Numbered from the stretch's first letter, positions 1-7,389 are shown. The stretch: DNA of 64,000 nt from Devosia sp. SD17-2 (GCF_029201565.1 NZ_CP104002.1:2807001-2871000), one strand, 5' to 3'. Notes: generated from the letters alone by a model not told the origin. Made by a program: numbers and translations.

Positions 1-510
1 GCCCTCTTGCTCCTCGGTTTTGCCGGCGCCTTCCGGCGCAGCGAGATCGCCAGCCTGATGGTCGAGGATCTTGCCTTCGGAGAGAATGGCGTCGACGTGA
101 CGATCCGCAAGAGCAAAACGGACCAGGAAGGCCGTGGCCAGGCCGTCGCCATCCCACATGGTGTGCACCTCAAGCCCGTTGAAGCGCTGCAGGCATGGCT
201 CGCTGCGTCTGGCATAAAGAGCGGCCCGGTATACCGCGCCGTCAGCCGTGGCGACAAGATGGGCAGAGAAGCCATTACCGGCCATACCGTCGCCAACGTG
301 GTCAAGCGCTACGCTGGCAAGGCAGGGCTAGCCGTGGCTGATTTCAGCGGACATTCGTTGCGCGCCGGCTTTGTGACCTCGGCAGCCGATCGCGGCGCCG
401 ACCTCAACCGGATCATGGACGTATCGCGCCATGTGGACCCGCGCACCGTCCGCACCTACATTCGCCGAGCTGATCGGTACAAGGATCACGCTGGCAGCAG
501 CTTTCTTTGA
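1..510 (+). CDS. Tyrosine recombinase/integrase, C-terminal catalytic domain (5' end outside window)
   Basis: The frame is open from base 1 and stops at 510, so only about 169 C-terminal residues are seen. All catalytic positions of a tyrosine recombinase are recognisable: Arg in GAFRRSE, Lys in IRKSKTD, the HxxR box in HSLRAG, the second His in SRHVDP and the Tyr in RTYIRRA. The family breaks and rejoins DNA at att or res sites. It differs from the integrase at 16147-17430, so it may belong to the far end of the same island or to a second nested element. The N-terminal DNA-binding part cannot be judged. Confidence 0.85.
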   Translation, partial: ALLLLGFAGAFRRSEIASLMVEDLAFGENGVDVTIRKSKTDQEGRGQAVAIPHGVHLKPVEALQAWLAASGIKSGPVYRAVSRGDKMGREAITGHTVANVVKRYAGKAGLAVADFSGHSLRAGFVTSAADRGADLNRIMDVSRHVDPRTVRTYIRRADRYKDHAGSSFL

Positions 511-573
511 CGTAACATGACTATCGCCTTCGACTGAGAATCGAATAGCCATTGCTTAGCTGGGAGGAGCTGC

Positions 574-1422
574 ATGACTATTTGCGTCGGCGTGAAGGTC
601 AACGACTGCATTGTTTTCGTGACCGACAGCGCATCATCTATGCTCACCAAAAATGAGGCAGGCCAGGACACTGTTGTGCGCGTGTACAACCATGGCGACA
701 AGATATTCAACCTTTTCCGCGGCTTGCCCATCGTCGCGATGACTTGCGGCCTGGGTAATTTTGGACGGCAGTCGATCAGCACTGTGGTTAAAGGCATTCG
801 CGCCGAAATGATGCAGCCAGAGTCTGGAGTGTCGCCAGACAACTATACGATCGAGCAGGTCTCTACCTTCGTGTACGAGAGGTTCCTCGCCAAGTTCGAG
901 TTGCTCGACGAGCGGGTTCGCAACGAAGCGTCGTTCGAATTCTTCATTGGGGGCTATTCTGCCAATGCAGACGAAAGCGAGATATGGAAGTTCCAGTTCT
1001 CTCTGGGCACCATCAGCGCACCTCAATGCATTCTTGGCGCTGGGTTGAGCGACGTCGTATGGGCTGGCCAGCCTGAAGCCTGCATCCGGCTGGTGCTAGG
1101 CGTGTCGTCCGCAACTTTCGGCGCTCTCAAAGACGCTGGCCTTACTGACGAGCAAGCCCATGCACTGCAGCAAAACATCATGCGTAACTCTGCCGCAATT
1201 GTCATAGAGCCCGCTATGCCTGTACGTGACGCCATCGATCTTGGACGATTCCTGGCCCAGACGACGGTTTCGTTTACCAAATTCTTACCTGGCGTTGCGA
1301 CCGTGGGTGGAGAATTGGACATCGCGACTGTAACCAAATTCGAAGGCTTCCGTTGGATAAAGCGAAAGCACTTCTATCCGCGTGACCTCAATCAGGAGAC
1401 TGACCATGTCGGGCAAAGCTAG
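574..1422 (+). CDS. Proteasome/HslV-like Ntn-hydrolase fold protein
   Basis: This 282-residue protein starts MTICVGVKVNDC and matches the N-terminal layout of HslV and 20S beta subunits. After Met removal, Thr1 would be the nucleophile, Asp17 lies in VTDSAS, and a Lys followed by Ile (GDKIF, mature position 42) precedes a GLGNFG strand-turn, as Lys33 precedes the Gly-rich turn in HslV. A later strand, FFIGGYS, is also proteasome-like, and the C-terminal third is an extension absent from HslV. No HslU-like ATPase is nearby. The stop overlaps the next small gene by 17 bases. An alternative is a non-peptidase Ntn-fold protein; the substrate is unknown. Confidence 0.7.
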   Translation: MTICVGVKVNDCIVFVTDSASSMLTKNEAGQDTVVRVYNHGDKIFNLFRGLPIVAMTCGLGNFGRQSISTVVKGIRAEMMQPESGVSPDNYTIEQVSTFVYERFLAKFELLDERVRNEASFEFFIGGYSANADESEIWKFQFSLGTISAPQCILGAGLSDVVWAGQPEACIRLVLGVSSATFGALKDAGLTDEQAHALQQNIMRNSAAIVIEPAMPVRDAIDLGRFLAQTTVSFTKFLPGVATVGGELDIATVTKFEGFRWIKRKHFYPRDLNQETDHVGQS

Positions 1423-1585
1423 TGATACCAAACTGGAAGCGAAGCCGTTCCAGCCTACGCGAATGCCAGCACTGCAGTATCAAACTCCGATAAAGGCACC
1501 TCAGGGGCTGAACTCAGCTTCTGCCTCTCAGGCCCAGCGAACGCCGAACCTGGACCTTTCAAACGTGGTTCTCAACCTGAACTGA
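1406..1585 (+). CDS. Small low-complexity protein overlapping the proteasome-like gene
   Basis: The ATG at 1406 has AGGAG seven bases upstream, and the frame overlaps the end of the proteasome-like gene in another register, which implies translational coupling. The 59-residue product is rich in Ser, Gln, Asn, Pro and Lys (it starts MSGKASDTKLEAKPF and ends DLSNVVLNLN) and has no recognisable domain or signal peptide. A longer frame from 1382 exists but has no good ribosome site. A role as partner or substrate of the upstream protein is only a guess from the overlap. Confidence 0.55.
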   Translation: MSGKASDTKLEAKPFQPTRMPALQYQTPIKAPQGLNSASASQAQRTPNLDLSNVVLNLN

Positions 1586-1608
1586 AGCTGCCAAACCCTA
1601 ATCTTTAT

Positions 1609-1632
1609 TTTCGATAAACGTCATTATCGAAA
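1609..1632. promoter_or_regulatory. Perfect 9-bp inverted repeat TTTCGATAA / TTATCGAAA
   Basis: TTTCGATAA (1609-1617) and TTATCGAAA (1624-1632) are separated by six bases and followed by TTTTG. It lies between the small gene ending at 1585 and the exported-protein gene at 1760, so it could be an A/T-rich terminator or an operator. A related palindrome (TTCGATA / TATCGAA) occurs at 5323-5344 in the same island, which favours a repeated regulatory element. Confidence 0.45.
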
Positions 1633-1759
1633 TTTTGTCACTGCCCTGCAGGTAGTCCACCAAAGCGCGAAGGTTGCTTTGCAATTACCTCGTCATCCAT
1701 CTTGCGCTTGTAAAGCGCATAGGCGATGCATCAGGAAAAGCGTTTTTGGGGGAATTGGC

Positions 1760-2161
1760 ATGCGCATCGGTGCTTTGGTCTTGTTCGGAGCATTAGCATT
1801 GTCGCAGAACGCGAGCGCAGCGCCGGTAACGGTAGCTTGCAGCCTAGTCGACACTTCGACATACGCCACGCGCTACATCGAGGTGGACCAGATTGTGTTC
1901 GACGTAGAGGCGCAGTTAGTCGATATGAGGTCCGCGAAAACGGTCGGAACAAGCGACTTCGTCAACTGGATATTCACCACTCGTAAACACGGTCCGTTCG
2001 ATGATCTTTTCACGATGCGAGGTGGCGCAAACTGGTTTACCGGCGGTGGTGTCTCTAATTCGACGCCGTACGCGATGAAGCTAACGCAGGATGGCCTTTT
2101 TGTGATGACCTATGTCTATCGCGGCGGCACTGAGGTCCTTCGATGGCAGTGCGCCGGCTAA
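1760..2161 (+). CDS. Exported hypothetical protein
   Basis: The ATG at 1760 is preceded by GGGGGAA and gives a 133-residue protein with a classical signal peptide: MRIGALVLFGALALSQ, then cleavage near NASAAP. The mature part has two Cys (in VACSLV and RWQCAG) that could form a disulfide, and it alternates beta-like stretches such as FVMTYVYRGG. No family was recognised. It is one of several exported proteins on the plus strand of the island, so a moron-type gene that alters the lysogen's envelope is plausible but unproven. Confidence 0.65.
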   Translation: MRIGALVLFGALALSQNASAAPVTVACSLVDTSTYATRYIEVDQIVFDVEAQLVDMRSAKTVGTSDFVNWIFTTRKHGPFDDLFTMRGGANWFTGGGVSNSTPYAMKLTQDGLFVMTYVYRGGTEVLRWQCAG

Positions 2162-2343
2162 ATCACCATGAGCTAACGCGGGCAGCAAGACACCTGAACT
2201 TCGGATCCGCCCACGTGCTTTGTCAACGCATCTAGCCCATGTGCAGCGCCGAAAGCTGGCCTAACGAGAGTCCAGGAAGCTGGTTTCTGCCGCCCTGATC
2301 CAAGTCGTCATGCCGCTAGCGCCCCGTCATTGCGGCCTCTGCG

Positions 2344-2586
2344 CTATTCGAACAATCGTATTTGCTCCATAATGACGGCTGGCGGCGTCCGGCGGTCCTT
2401 CTCCGCCTCATAGACCGCCAGCAGCACATGCTCGGCCAGCTGCTCTCCCGGCGAGTTGCAGAGCAGCCTGAGCTGCTCCGCCTCCTCAATCAACTGTGCA
2501 TCTGGCAGGGACCGAATGCCGTCTCTGGCCGCCTTGATCGTTTCGTCGAGGCGCTGCGCTGGCCAAGTGAAGAATGGCTGCTTCAT
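2344..2586 (-). CDS. Small hypothetical phage protein
   Basis: The ATG at 2586 overlaps the stop of the upstream 41-residue gene as ATGA. The product is 80 residues (MKQPFFTWPAQRLDETIKA...), mostly charged and helical, ending MEQIRLFE. It contains no signal peptide or known motif. A longer frame reaches 2838, but it lies inside the next gene and lacks a ribosome site. It is the last gene of a four-gene overlapping operon read leftwards from 4134. Confidence 0.6.
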   Translation of the reverse strand: MKQPFFTWPAQRLDETIKAARDGIRSLPDAQLIEEAEQLRLLCNSPGEQLAEHVLLAVYEAEKDRRTPPAVIMEQIRLFE

Positions 2587-2708
2587 GGGCCTGCTCCGAA
2601 GAGCACCATGGCGGCGCTGAAGATGAGGCCAGTAGCGGCAGCCAGTCCCCATGCCAGTTCGGTGAGGATGTGCTGGACGCGATACCGAGAGAGCTTGGCC
2701 CGGATCAT
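2583..2708 (-). CDS. 41-residue single-pass membrane protein
   Basis: This short gene is supported by four-base ATGA overlaps at both ends, with the 2705-3574 gene upstream and the 2344-2586 gene downstream. The product starts MIRAKLSRYRVQHIL, has one hydrophobic helix (about residues 19-37, including GLAAATGLIF and AAMVLFG) and ends GAGP. The positive charges at the N-terminus predict N-in topology. The function is unknown; small membrane proteins in phage are often holin-like or immunity factors, but one helix is not diagnostic. Confidence 0.6.
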   Translation of the reverse strand: MIRAKLSRYRVQHILTELAWGLAAATGLIFSAAMVLFGAGP

Positions 2709-3574
2709 TCTGCACCTCGATCGGCTCGCTGCTGGGCAGCCAATGCCCTAGCCTCTTCTTTCGTGATCCTGAATGTCGGGCCACCGTAGAGCCCCAGGCA
2801 CTTGTGCACCGCCATAATCTCGTCAGCAGGGACAGCATAGGTGCGCGGCGGGTTATGCGCCTCCAAGAGCACCACTGGCGGCATCGGGTCTCCCTGCGTC
2901 CAAAACTCCGAGGGAACCCATCCTTCCGGCAACGGCGTCACCAGCCGTTTGATCATCGCCTGTCGATGGGAATGCCGCGTCAGGTCAGGCTTTCGATACA
3001 CAGCCACATAATCGCCCGGCTCTGCGGCATCGATGGCCGTCATGTGGAATCGCGCACCATGTGGATACACTGGCTCCAGGCACCTCCCGTCGCCCGTTAC
3101 GCAATACTGATCGGGCAAGTCGTCAAGCCCCACGGTATCAAGGCCCGGCCCCTCCATCCCGGTGTCAGGCCACAATGCCTCGATGGGACGGCCGCACTCA
3201 TGCCCCAGGTAGCCGACCACGCGGCCAAGGAGTTTGGCGCGGAGCCCCTCGAGGGGATACGGGCCGTCCACCAGGACCATCCTTTCATTGCCCATGACTT
3301 GGCTATGACCGCCGCCGGCGGGGACAACGAACCACGATCCGTGCTTCTCCCGAGCACCGATGATGCTGGGGGGAAGGACTTCATCCCATTGCACCAGATA
3401 ATCACCGCCATGCACAGGCGTGGTGTCGGCAGGGTCGACAATGACGAACATGCCTCTGAGATAAACGCTGCCCTGATGGGCGCGCCTGACCTGCGCTGCG
3501 CGGTATCCCTCTGGGATGGTCGTGAACAGGCGCAGAGCCGAAGTCAGGGACTGGATGGAGACAGGCGCGGTCAT
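2705..3574 (-). CDS. Hypothetical phage protein with two LexA/S24-like beta segments
   Basis: The 289-residue product has two segments that resemble S24/LexA-type strands: MFVIVDPADTTPVHGGDYLV (about residues 42-61) and a later one with GDYVAVYRKP followed by AMIKRLVTPLP. The KRL triplet is where S24 enzymes have their general-base Lys, but no Ser of a GDSM-type nucleophile box is seen, so peptidase activity is doubtful. Start and stop both overlap neighbouring genes by four bases. The family was not identified with confidence; the S24 resemblance is from reading only. Confidence 0.6.
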   Translation of the reverse strand: MTAPVSIQSLTSALRLFTTIPEGYRAAQVRRAHQGSVYLRGMFVIVDPADTTPVHGGDYLVQWDEVLPPSIIGAREKHGSWFVVPAGGGHSQVMGNERMVLVDGPYPLEGLRAKLLGRVVGYLGHECGRPIEALWPDTGMEGPGLDTVGLDDLPDQYCVTGDGRCLEPVYPHGARFHMTAIDAAEPGDYVAVYRKPDLTRHSHRQAMIKRLVTPLPEGWVPSEFWTQGDPMPPVVLLEAHNPPRTYAVPADEIMAVHKCLGLYGGPTFRITKEEARALAAQQRADRGAE

Positions 3575-4134
3575 GCTGCACCTCCATCGGTGAGCTGCTG
3601 AACAAAGACGCTGGCATTTTCCGGTGTGGTTTTGACGTCCCTGACAACCAGAAGGAATTGATGACCTTCACCCTGGCACGCCGCTGTGCGCCACTTGCCG
3701 GGGCTGGCCTCACAGAGAGCCTCAGCGAGCTTTTGCTGGTGATAGTTTGCCCGTTCGATCGCCGGCAGTCTTTTCAGCCAGGCCTCGAGGTCGAACGGCG
3801 CGGGTGTGCGCAGCAGGGTGATGGCCTTCCGAACATCACTGGTCGGCATCAGCATCGCTAAGGGGCGATCTTCCTTGCTGGGGCCAATGACGGCGGTGAA
3901 GGTGCCCATCAGCTCGGTGTCGAGGATCTCGGCAATCTCCTGCATGAGGCGATCCAGGCGGGTGTTGTTTTCCTCTACGGCAGTGGCGCTGGCAACGGGG
4001 ATGGCCATCGCGGCGCCCACCATGGGAAAGGCGCGGATCAATGCTCGGCGCGTGATACCGGGCTCGACCGTCCGGCTGTCGCCGGGCTGGCGTTGTAAGT
4101 CTGCCTTGGCGTGGCTATTCTTCTGCTCAGTCAT
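3571..4134 (-). CDS. Hypothetical protein with twin-Arg-type N-terminal signal
   Basis: The start at 4134 follows AAGGGA; upstream in-frame codons lack a ribosome site. The 187-residue product carries ITRRALIRAFPM followed by a hydrophobic stretch ending PVASATA, which reads as a Tat-type signal or anchor, although the N-terminal region before it is unusually long (about 29 residues). The mature part is helical and ends FVQQLTDGGAA. No enzyme motif was recognised. It heads the overlapping operon 3571-4134, 2705-3574, 2583-2708, 2344-2586 and is divergent from the HTH regulator at 4456. Confidence 0.6.
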   Translation of the reverse strand: MTEQKNSHAKADLQRQPGDSRTVEPGITRRALIRAFPMVGAAMAIPVASATAVEENNTRLDRLMQEIAEILDTELMGTFTAVIGPSKEDRPLAMLMPTSDVRKAITLLRTPAPFDLEAWLKRLPAIERANYHQQKLAEALCEASPGKWRTAACQGEGHQFLLVVRDVKTTPENASVFVQQLTDGGAA

Positions 4135-4207
4135 AGCTCGATCCCTTCTTGATCGGGTCTTGATCAGGCTCGGCAGGGGATGGCCGTCCCTTGCCGGGCC
4201 GCTTTGT

Positions 4208-4369
4208 TCAGGCGTATTCAGGAACCTTGGCTGCGGCGCCGCCGGCCAAGACGGGCTTGGGCGATGCTGGCACTGCGAAGGATGCGCCGCTGTCGCGCTC
4301 ACCGCGGGCCAGGAAAGCGGATACCGCAGGGTTGCGGGCGATCTGGGAGAGATGGAGGGTCTTGCGCAT
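4208..4369 (-). CDS. Small hypothetical protein next to regulator
   Basis: A 53-residue frame starts at 4369 (MRKTLHLSQIARNPAV...) and ends KVPEYA. GGGAAATC precedes the ATG at a usable distance, and it lies just left of two operator-like palindromes, in the place of the first gene of a divergent repressed operon. The sequence is Ala/Pro-rich after residue 25. It has no known domain and could be a chance frame. Confidence 0.4.
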   Translation of the reverse strand: MRKTLHLSQIARNPAVSAFLARGERDSGASFAVPASPKPVLAGGAAAKVPEYA

Positions 4370-4403
4370 GGAGATTTCCCGTTGCTGTCTTTTGCTTACA
4401 GGT

Positions 4404-4457
4404 GTATGTATCACATACGCTTGTTAGCAGCGTCAACAGGAAAAGATACACTTGTAT
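4404..4457. promoter_or_regulatory. Two operator-like palindromes between divergent genes
   Basis: GTATG-TATCA-CATAC (4404-4418) and ATACA-CT-TGTAT (4446-4457) are perfect inverted repeats. The second overlaps the ATG of the HTH regulator at 4456. Related half-sites (GTAT/ATAC) in the space between divergent genes are the usual layout of a phage-type autorepressor switch. Confidence 0.55.
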
Positions 4458-4731
4458 GCAAAATGTTGATCAGCCAGTTCTCACACCAGAGGCCAACCGC
4501 GCGGCCCGCGCCATTCTGAAGTGGTCAGTTCGCGAACTTGCCGAGAAGGCCGGAATAGCTTTCACGACCGTCCACAGGTTCGAGACCAGCGGCCAAGCTA
4601 CAGATGGGACTAAGGCCAAGATGATTGCTGCCTTTGCCGGCGAGGGTGTGCAGATCATCGACGAAGGTGGGACAGGAGCCATTCTTGTGCCCGGGCGGCG
4701 AGATGAGGGGACAGACGATGGACGACCCTAA
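4456..4731 (+). CDS. Cro/CI-type (XRE) transcriptional regulator
   Basis: The 91-residue product starts MQNVDQPVLTPEANRAAR and contains an XRE helix-turn-helix: LKWSVRELAEKAGIAFTTV, then HRFETS. After the HTH comes AKMIAAFAGEGVQII, the usual closing helix of small Cro-like proteins. The ATG lies within a palindrome, which suggests autorepression. Its end overlaps the next gene by 14 bases, so the two are probably translated together. It may be the lysis/lysogeny switch of the prophage or the antitoxin-like partner of the gene that follows. Confidence 0.8.
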   Translation: MQNVDQPVLTPEANRAARAILKWSVRELAEKAGIAFTTVHRFETSGQATDGTKAKMIAAFAGEGVQIIDEGGTGAILVPGRRDEGTDDGRP

Positions 4732-5305
4732 AGCCTATTTCGCAGCCCTAGCCGCTGACTACGCCAAGCTGCAGGCTGATACGCGCGCTTTTACCCTCGT
4801 CGGAGCTTTCATCGGGCATTTTGCTCTATTGGAAGAAAGCCTGGGCGATGCGCTGGGACAGGCACTCGGCGTGGAAAAGGCGCGCCTGTGGATCGTCACC
4901 CGGAACATGACCTTTGACGACAAGGTCAAGACGATGCGCACTTTAGTCGACCGTTTCGTGATCAAGGAAGAGCGCGCCAAACACATCGACAGCCTTTGTT
5001 TGCGCGCTAGGAAGTTTGGAGAGATGCGCAATATCATCGCGCATTCTCCCTTCCGAGCAAGCCTTCAGAGCGACGGCGTCGAGTTTCTTGTCATGAGCGC
5101 CAATAGCAAACTGAAATTCCCGGAAATGGACTGGGAATTGGCGAAGTTCGTAGAGGTCCTCCACGACCTCAACGCCCTGGACGATGAGTTCCGTGCTCTC
5201 GAGGTCATCAGTGACCTCGATCGGATAGCATATCAACTCGCAGCCGCCCCTGCATCGTCCGAGGCTGGAATAACGGGAGTGATATTGAGCCAGCCCACGG
5301 ACTGA
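4718..5305 (+). CDS. Helical protein with HEPN-like RN-x3-H motif, partner of the XRE regulator
   Basis: The ATG at 4718 follows GAGGGGA and overlaps the regulator's end. The 195-residue protein is all-helical: FIGHFALLEESLGDAL, then a long linker, then MRNIIAHSPF. The RNIIAH segment has the R-x4-H spacing of HEPN domains, many of which are RNases in toxin-antitoxin or phage-defence systems, and an acidic helix near the N-terminus is usual there. Tight linkage to a small HTH gene fits that picture. The assignment rests on one motif, so a non-catalytic helical protein is possible. Confidence 0.65.
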   Translation: MDDPKAYFAALAADYAKLQADTRAFTLVGAFIGHFALLEESLGDALGQALGVEKARLWIVTRNMTFDDKVKTMRTLVDRFVIKEERAKHIDSLCLRARKFGEMRNIIAHSPFRASLQSDGVEFLVMSANSKLKFPEMDWELAKFVEVLHDLNALDDEFRALEVISDLDRIAYQLAAAPASSEAGITGVILSQPTD

Positions 5306-5322
5306 CTTTGGCGCGCCATACT

Positions 5323-5344
5323 TTCGATATTTCCGCTTATCGAA
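5323..5344. promoter_or_regulatory. Inverted repeat TTCGATA / TATCGAA
   Basis: TTCGATA (5323-5329) and TATCGAA (5338-5344) are separated by eight bases and lie 18 bases after the HEPN-like gene. The half-site matches the palindrome at 1609-1632. It may be a weak terminator or a binding site for an island regulator. Confidence 0.35.
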
Positions 5345-5429
5345 GCCAGCGCGGTGAAAGGCTAGCAACGCCTTCTCGACACCCCCTGCTATTCCATGTG
5401 AAATGGATTGCCTATTGGCGGGGGACACA

Positions 5430-6113
5430 ATGCAGGGAATAGGAAAACGCTTCCGAACGGCGCTGGCCGCGACTGTAGCGGCCGTAGTTCTTTCGGGATG
5501 CGTCGACATGCGACAAGATTTGACGGTAGCAGAGGATGGTTCCGCCACCCTGGCGATCGAGATTTCCGTCGACGCGGCAATGCTCGCTTTGGCTAACCAG
5601 AGCAACCCCAGCAACGACTTCTGCAACAGTTCCACCTTCCCTGAGGCCGAAGGCGTATCGACCTCCATGACGAAGTCGACAGAACGCGGTGACTTTATCT
5701 GCACCGTCGCGATGACAGGCACAGTGGATGCCCTCGGCAGTATGTGGGCCAGCGCGGCCGAGAAGGCGGCGCAAGCGCCCGGAGCGGTCGGCCAGATGAC
5801 GATGGCCCTCTTCGAGGAAGGCGACTACCACCGATTTGAGATGACTTGGCCGCTCAGCACAATGGCGCCAGAGAAGCCCGCCAGCGGCGGGATAGACACT
5901 TCCGGCATGATGACAGCGATGTTCGCCGGCCGATCGATCTCGATGGGCGTCACGGCGCCGAAGATAATCGAAACGAGCGGTGATCTCTCGGCAGATGGTC
6001 GCAGTGCAAGCTATTCATTCCCACTGGCAATGGCAATTCAACGAGGACAGCCAGACCTCAAATTCTACGCTGTTTTCGCCGCGGGCAGAGCCAAGCTGTT
6101 TGGCATTTTCTAG
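5430..6113 (+). CDS. Predicted lipoprotein (LppM/DUF3153-like)
   Basis: The ATG at 5430 has GGGGG close upstream. The 227-residue product has a lipoprotein signal with lipobox VLSG-Cys, followed by VDMRQDLTVAEDGSATLAIE, which resembles the start of LppM/DUF3153-type proteins that begin with a beta-rich domain after the lipid anchor. The remainder is beta-rich, with FEMTWPLS and SYSFPLAMAI. It would be anchored in the outer or inner membrane facing the periplasm. The function is unknown, and the family call is by resemblance only. Confidence 0.6.
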   Translation: MQGIGKRFRTALAATVAAVVLSGCVDMRQDLTVAEDGSATLAIEISVDAAMLALANQSNPSNDFCNSSTFPEAEGVSTSMTKSTERGDFICTVAMTGTVDALGSMWASAAEKAAQAPGAVGQMTMALFEEGDYHRFEMTWPLSTMAPEKPASGGIDTSGMMTAMFAGRSISMGVTAPKIIETSGDLSADGRSASYSFPLAMAIQRGQPDLKFYAVFAAGRAKLFGIF

Positions 6114-6114
6114 C

Positions 6115-6414
6115 TAGGGCCGATCGTATCGCCGATCTTGGCCTGTGCATCGGCAATATCTTTGGTCGTGGGTGCGGCGGAAACTGATCTTCGGGCACAT
6201 TCGCCACACGGATGGCCTGCTTGGCCTGATGGGTGGAAAGCCCCGCATCGGAGGCAGCGCACGACCGAGACAAACTAGGGTGGGCGTCCTCCCTAGTTTC
6301 GGAGGGCCTGCCACCCTTGCTCGGCTCGATCGGCTTGAGCAACTCCCCTGTGTGACAATTTCCATGTACCCCTACGATCAAAGCGGCTTGATTTTGTACG
6401 TCCTCTATTGTCAC
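6115..6414 (-). pseudogene. Remnant of a phage DNA-binding/methylase-associated gene
   Basis: Read leftwards from 6414, the frame contains GELLKPIEPSKGGRPSE and then DAGLSTHQAKQAIRVANVPE, typical of a phage protein family with AGELL..GGRPSE..GLS..QA..RVANVPE..F signatures. After VPEDQF the reading continues sensibly only in another frame (TTKDIADAQAKIGDTIGP), which implies a frameshift near 6180. Neither the usual N-terminus nor the C-terminus is present. It is most likely a decayed fragment, a further sign of prophage degradation. Confidence 0.4.
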
Positions 6415-6440
6415 TCTGACACTATCGAGGGAGAGAAAAC

Positions 6441-6845
6441 TTGCGATTCAATATAGCTGCACTGGCGATGGTAGTATTATCCCTAGCGGCGTGCTCGCCA
6501 ACGGCGCAAAGCACCCAGAAATTCATCAGCGAGAAGTTCGTCACGCCCTACGCCGAAATCCCGGTCAGCAAAAGCGAGCAGGGTTATATTGATAAGGTGA
6601 TGGTCGACACCCTCAGAGATCCAAACAGCGTCCAATATCGGAGCGTGAGGGCTACTCGAGCGCAGATGCGATCAGGACCTGTCTCCACTGTTATCTGTGG
6701 GATGGTAAATGCCACCAATGGGTTTGGCGGCTATACCGGATTCCAGCCTTTCTTCATTGAAGTGATCGACGGCAAGACTAGCTGGCAGCACAACAATTCC
6801 GACATCTACACGGTTTGTCAGGGTGCTGGCATACCGATCGGATAA
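6441..6845 (+). CDS. Small predicted lipoprotein
   Basis: A TTG codon at 6441, preceded by GGGAGAG, starts a 134-residue protein with a short lipoprotein signal (MRFNIAALAMVVLSLAAC, lipobox LAAC). The mature part contains DTLRDPNSVQYRSV and later ICGMVNATNGFGGYTGF; the combination of a DPxSxxYR segment with CGxxNxxNxxGGYxGxxxF is common in small proteobacterial lipoproteins of unknown role. It lies with other exported cargo genes on the plus strand. Confidence 0.7.
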   Translation: MRFNIAALAMVVLSLAACSPTAQSTQKFISEKFVTPYAEIPVSKSEQGYIDKVMVDTLRDPNSVQYRSVRATRAQMRSGPVSTVICGMVNATNGFGGYTGFQPFFIEVIDGKTSWQHNNSDIYTVCQGAGIPIG

Positions 6846-6870
6846 GGTCACATTGAGGGAGGGGCCGAAT

Positions 6871-7350
6871 ATGAATTTTGCTATGGAAGCAACATTCCCG
6901 CCAGGGGTTCTTTTGGGAACGAGAGGTGTTCATCGGGAGGTCACCGAGCAAGAGTTCGTTCTGGTGCTGAGCGGCGATAACGCTCTCGCAGTCGATCTCA
7001 TCAAACGCGCCGTGGGTGAAAAGGCCGCTCAGCGCCATTTCGCGTACAATGTTGAGGACGCCGATCGCTGGTTCCGAGAAACAAGTGTGACTGGAAACGG
7101 TGAGGTCCAACAGTTCATCGACACCCTGGCATCTACCCAGCGCCAACTCGGATCGGTTCGCATCACCGGCGCAATTCTCCGATTTAAGTCGTTTCAACTT
7201 GCCAGCTTCTGGATTGAGACTGCGGAAGGCGACCGTGCTCGCGTTCTAACTGGGGAGAGCGAAGAGGGCGGGAGTGGATTCTATCCGTACGGTCCTAACT
7301 GGCAATTCAGGCCCGTCGACATAGCGTCGGCGATCTTCGCGCACCATTGA
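6871..7350 (+). CDS. Hypothetical protein
   Basis: The ATG at 6871 follows GAGGGAGGGG. The 159-residue soluble product begins MNFAMEATFPPGVLLG and has no signal peptide, membrane helix or known motif; a helical middle (DNALAVDLIKRAV) is followed by beta stretches such as SVRITGAILRFKS. It lies 25 bases after the lipoprotein gene and may be co-transcribed. No function can be proposed. Confidence 0.6.
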   Translation: MNFAMEATFPPGVLLGTRGVHREVTEQEFVLVLSGDNALAVDLIKRAVGEKAAQRHFAYNVEDADRWFRETSVTGNGEVQQFIDTLASTQRQLGSVRITGAILRFKSFQLASFWIETAEGDRARVLTGESEEGGSGFYPYGPNWQFRPVDIASAIFAHH

Positions 7351-7389
7351 CCAAAACAAGCCGTCCTAACCGAGGAGAACCCAGCCATC

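Noticed and set aside
6145..6456. 103-codon plus-strand frame
   Set aside because: It is antisense to the recognisable phage-gene remnant and runs into the lipoprotein gene start.
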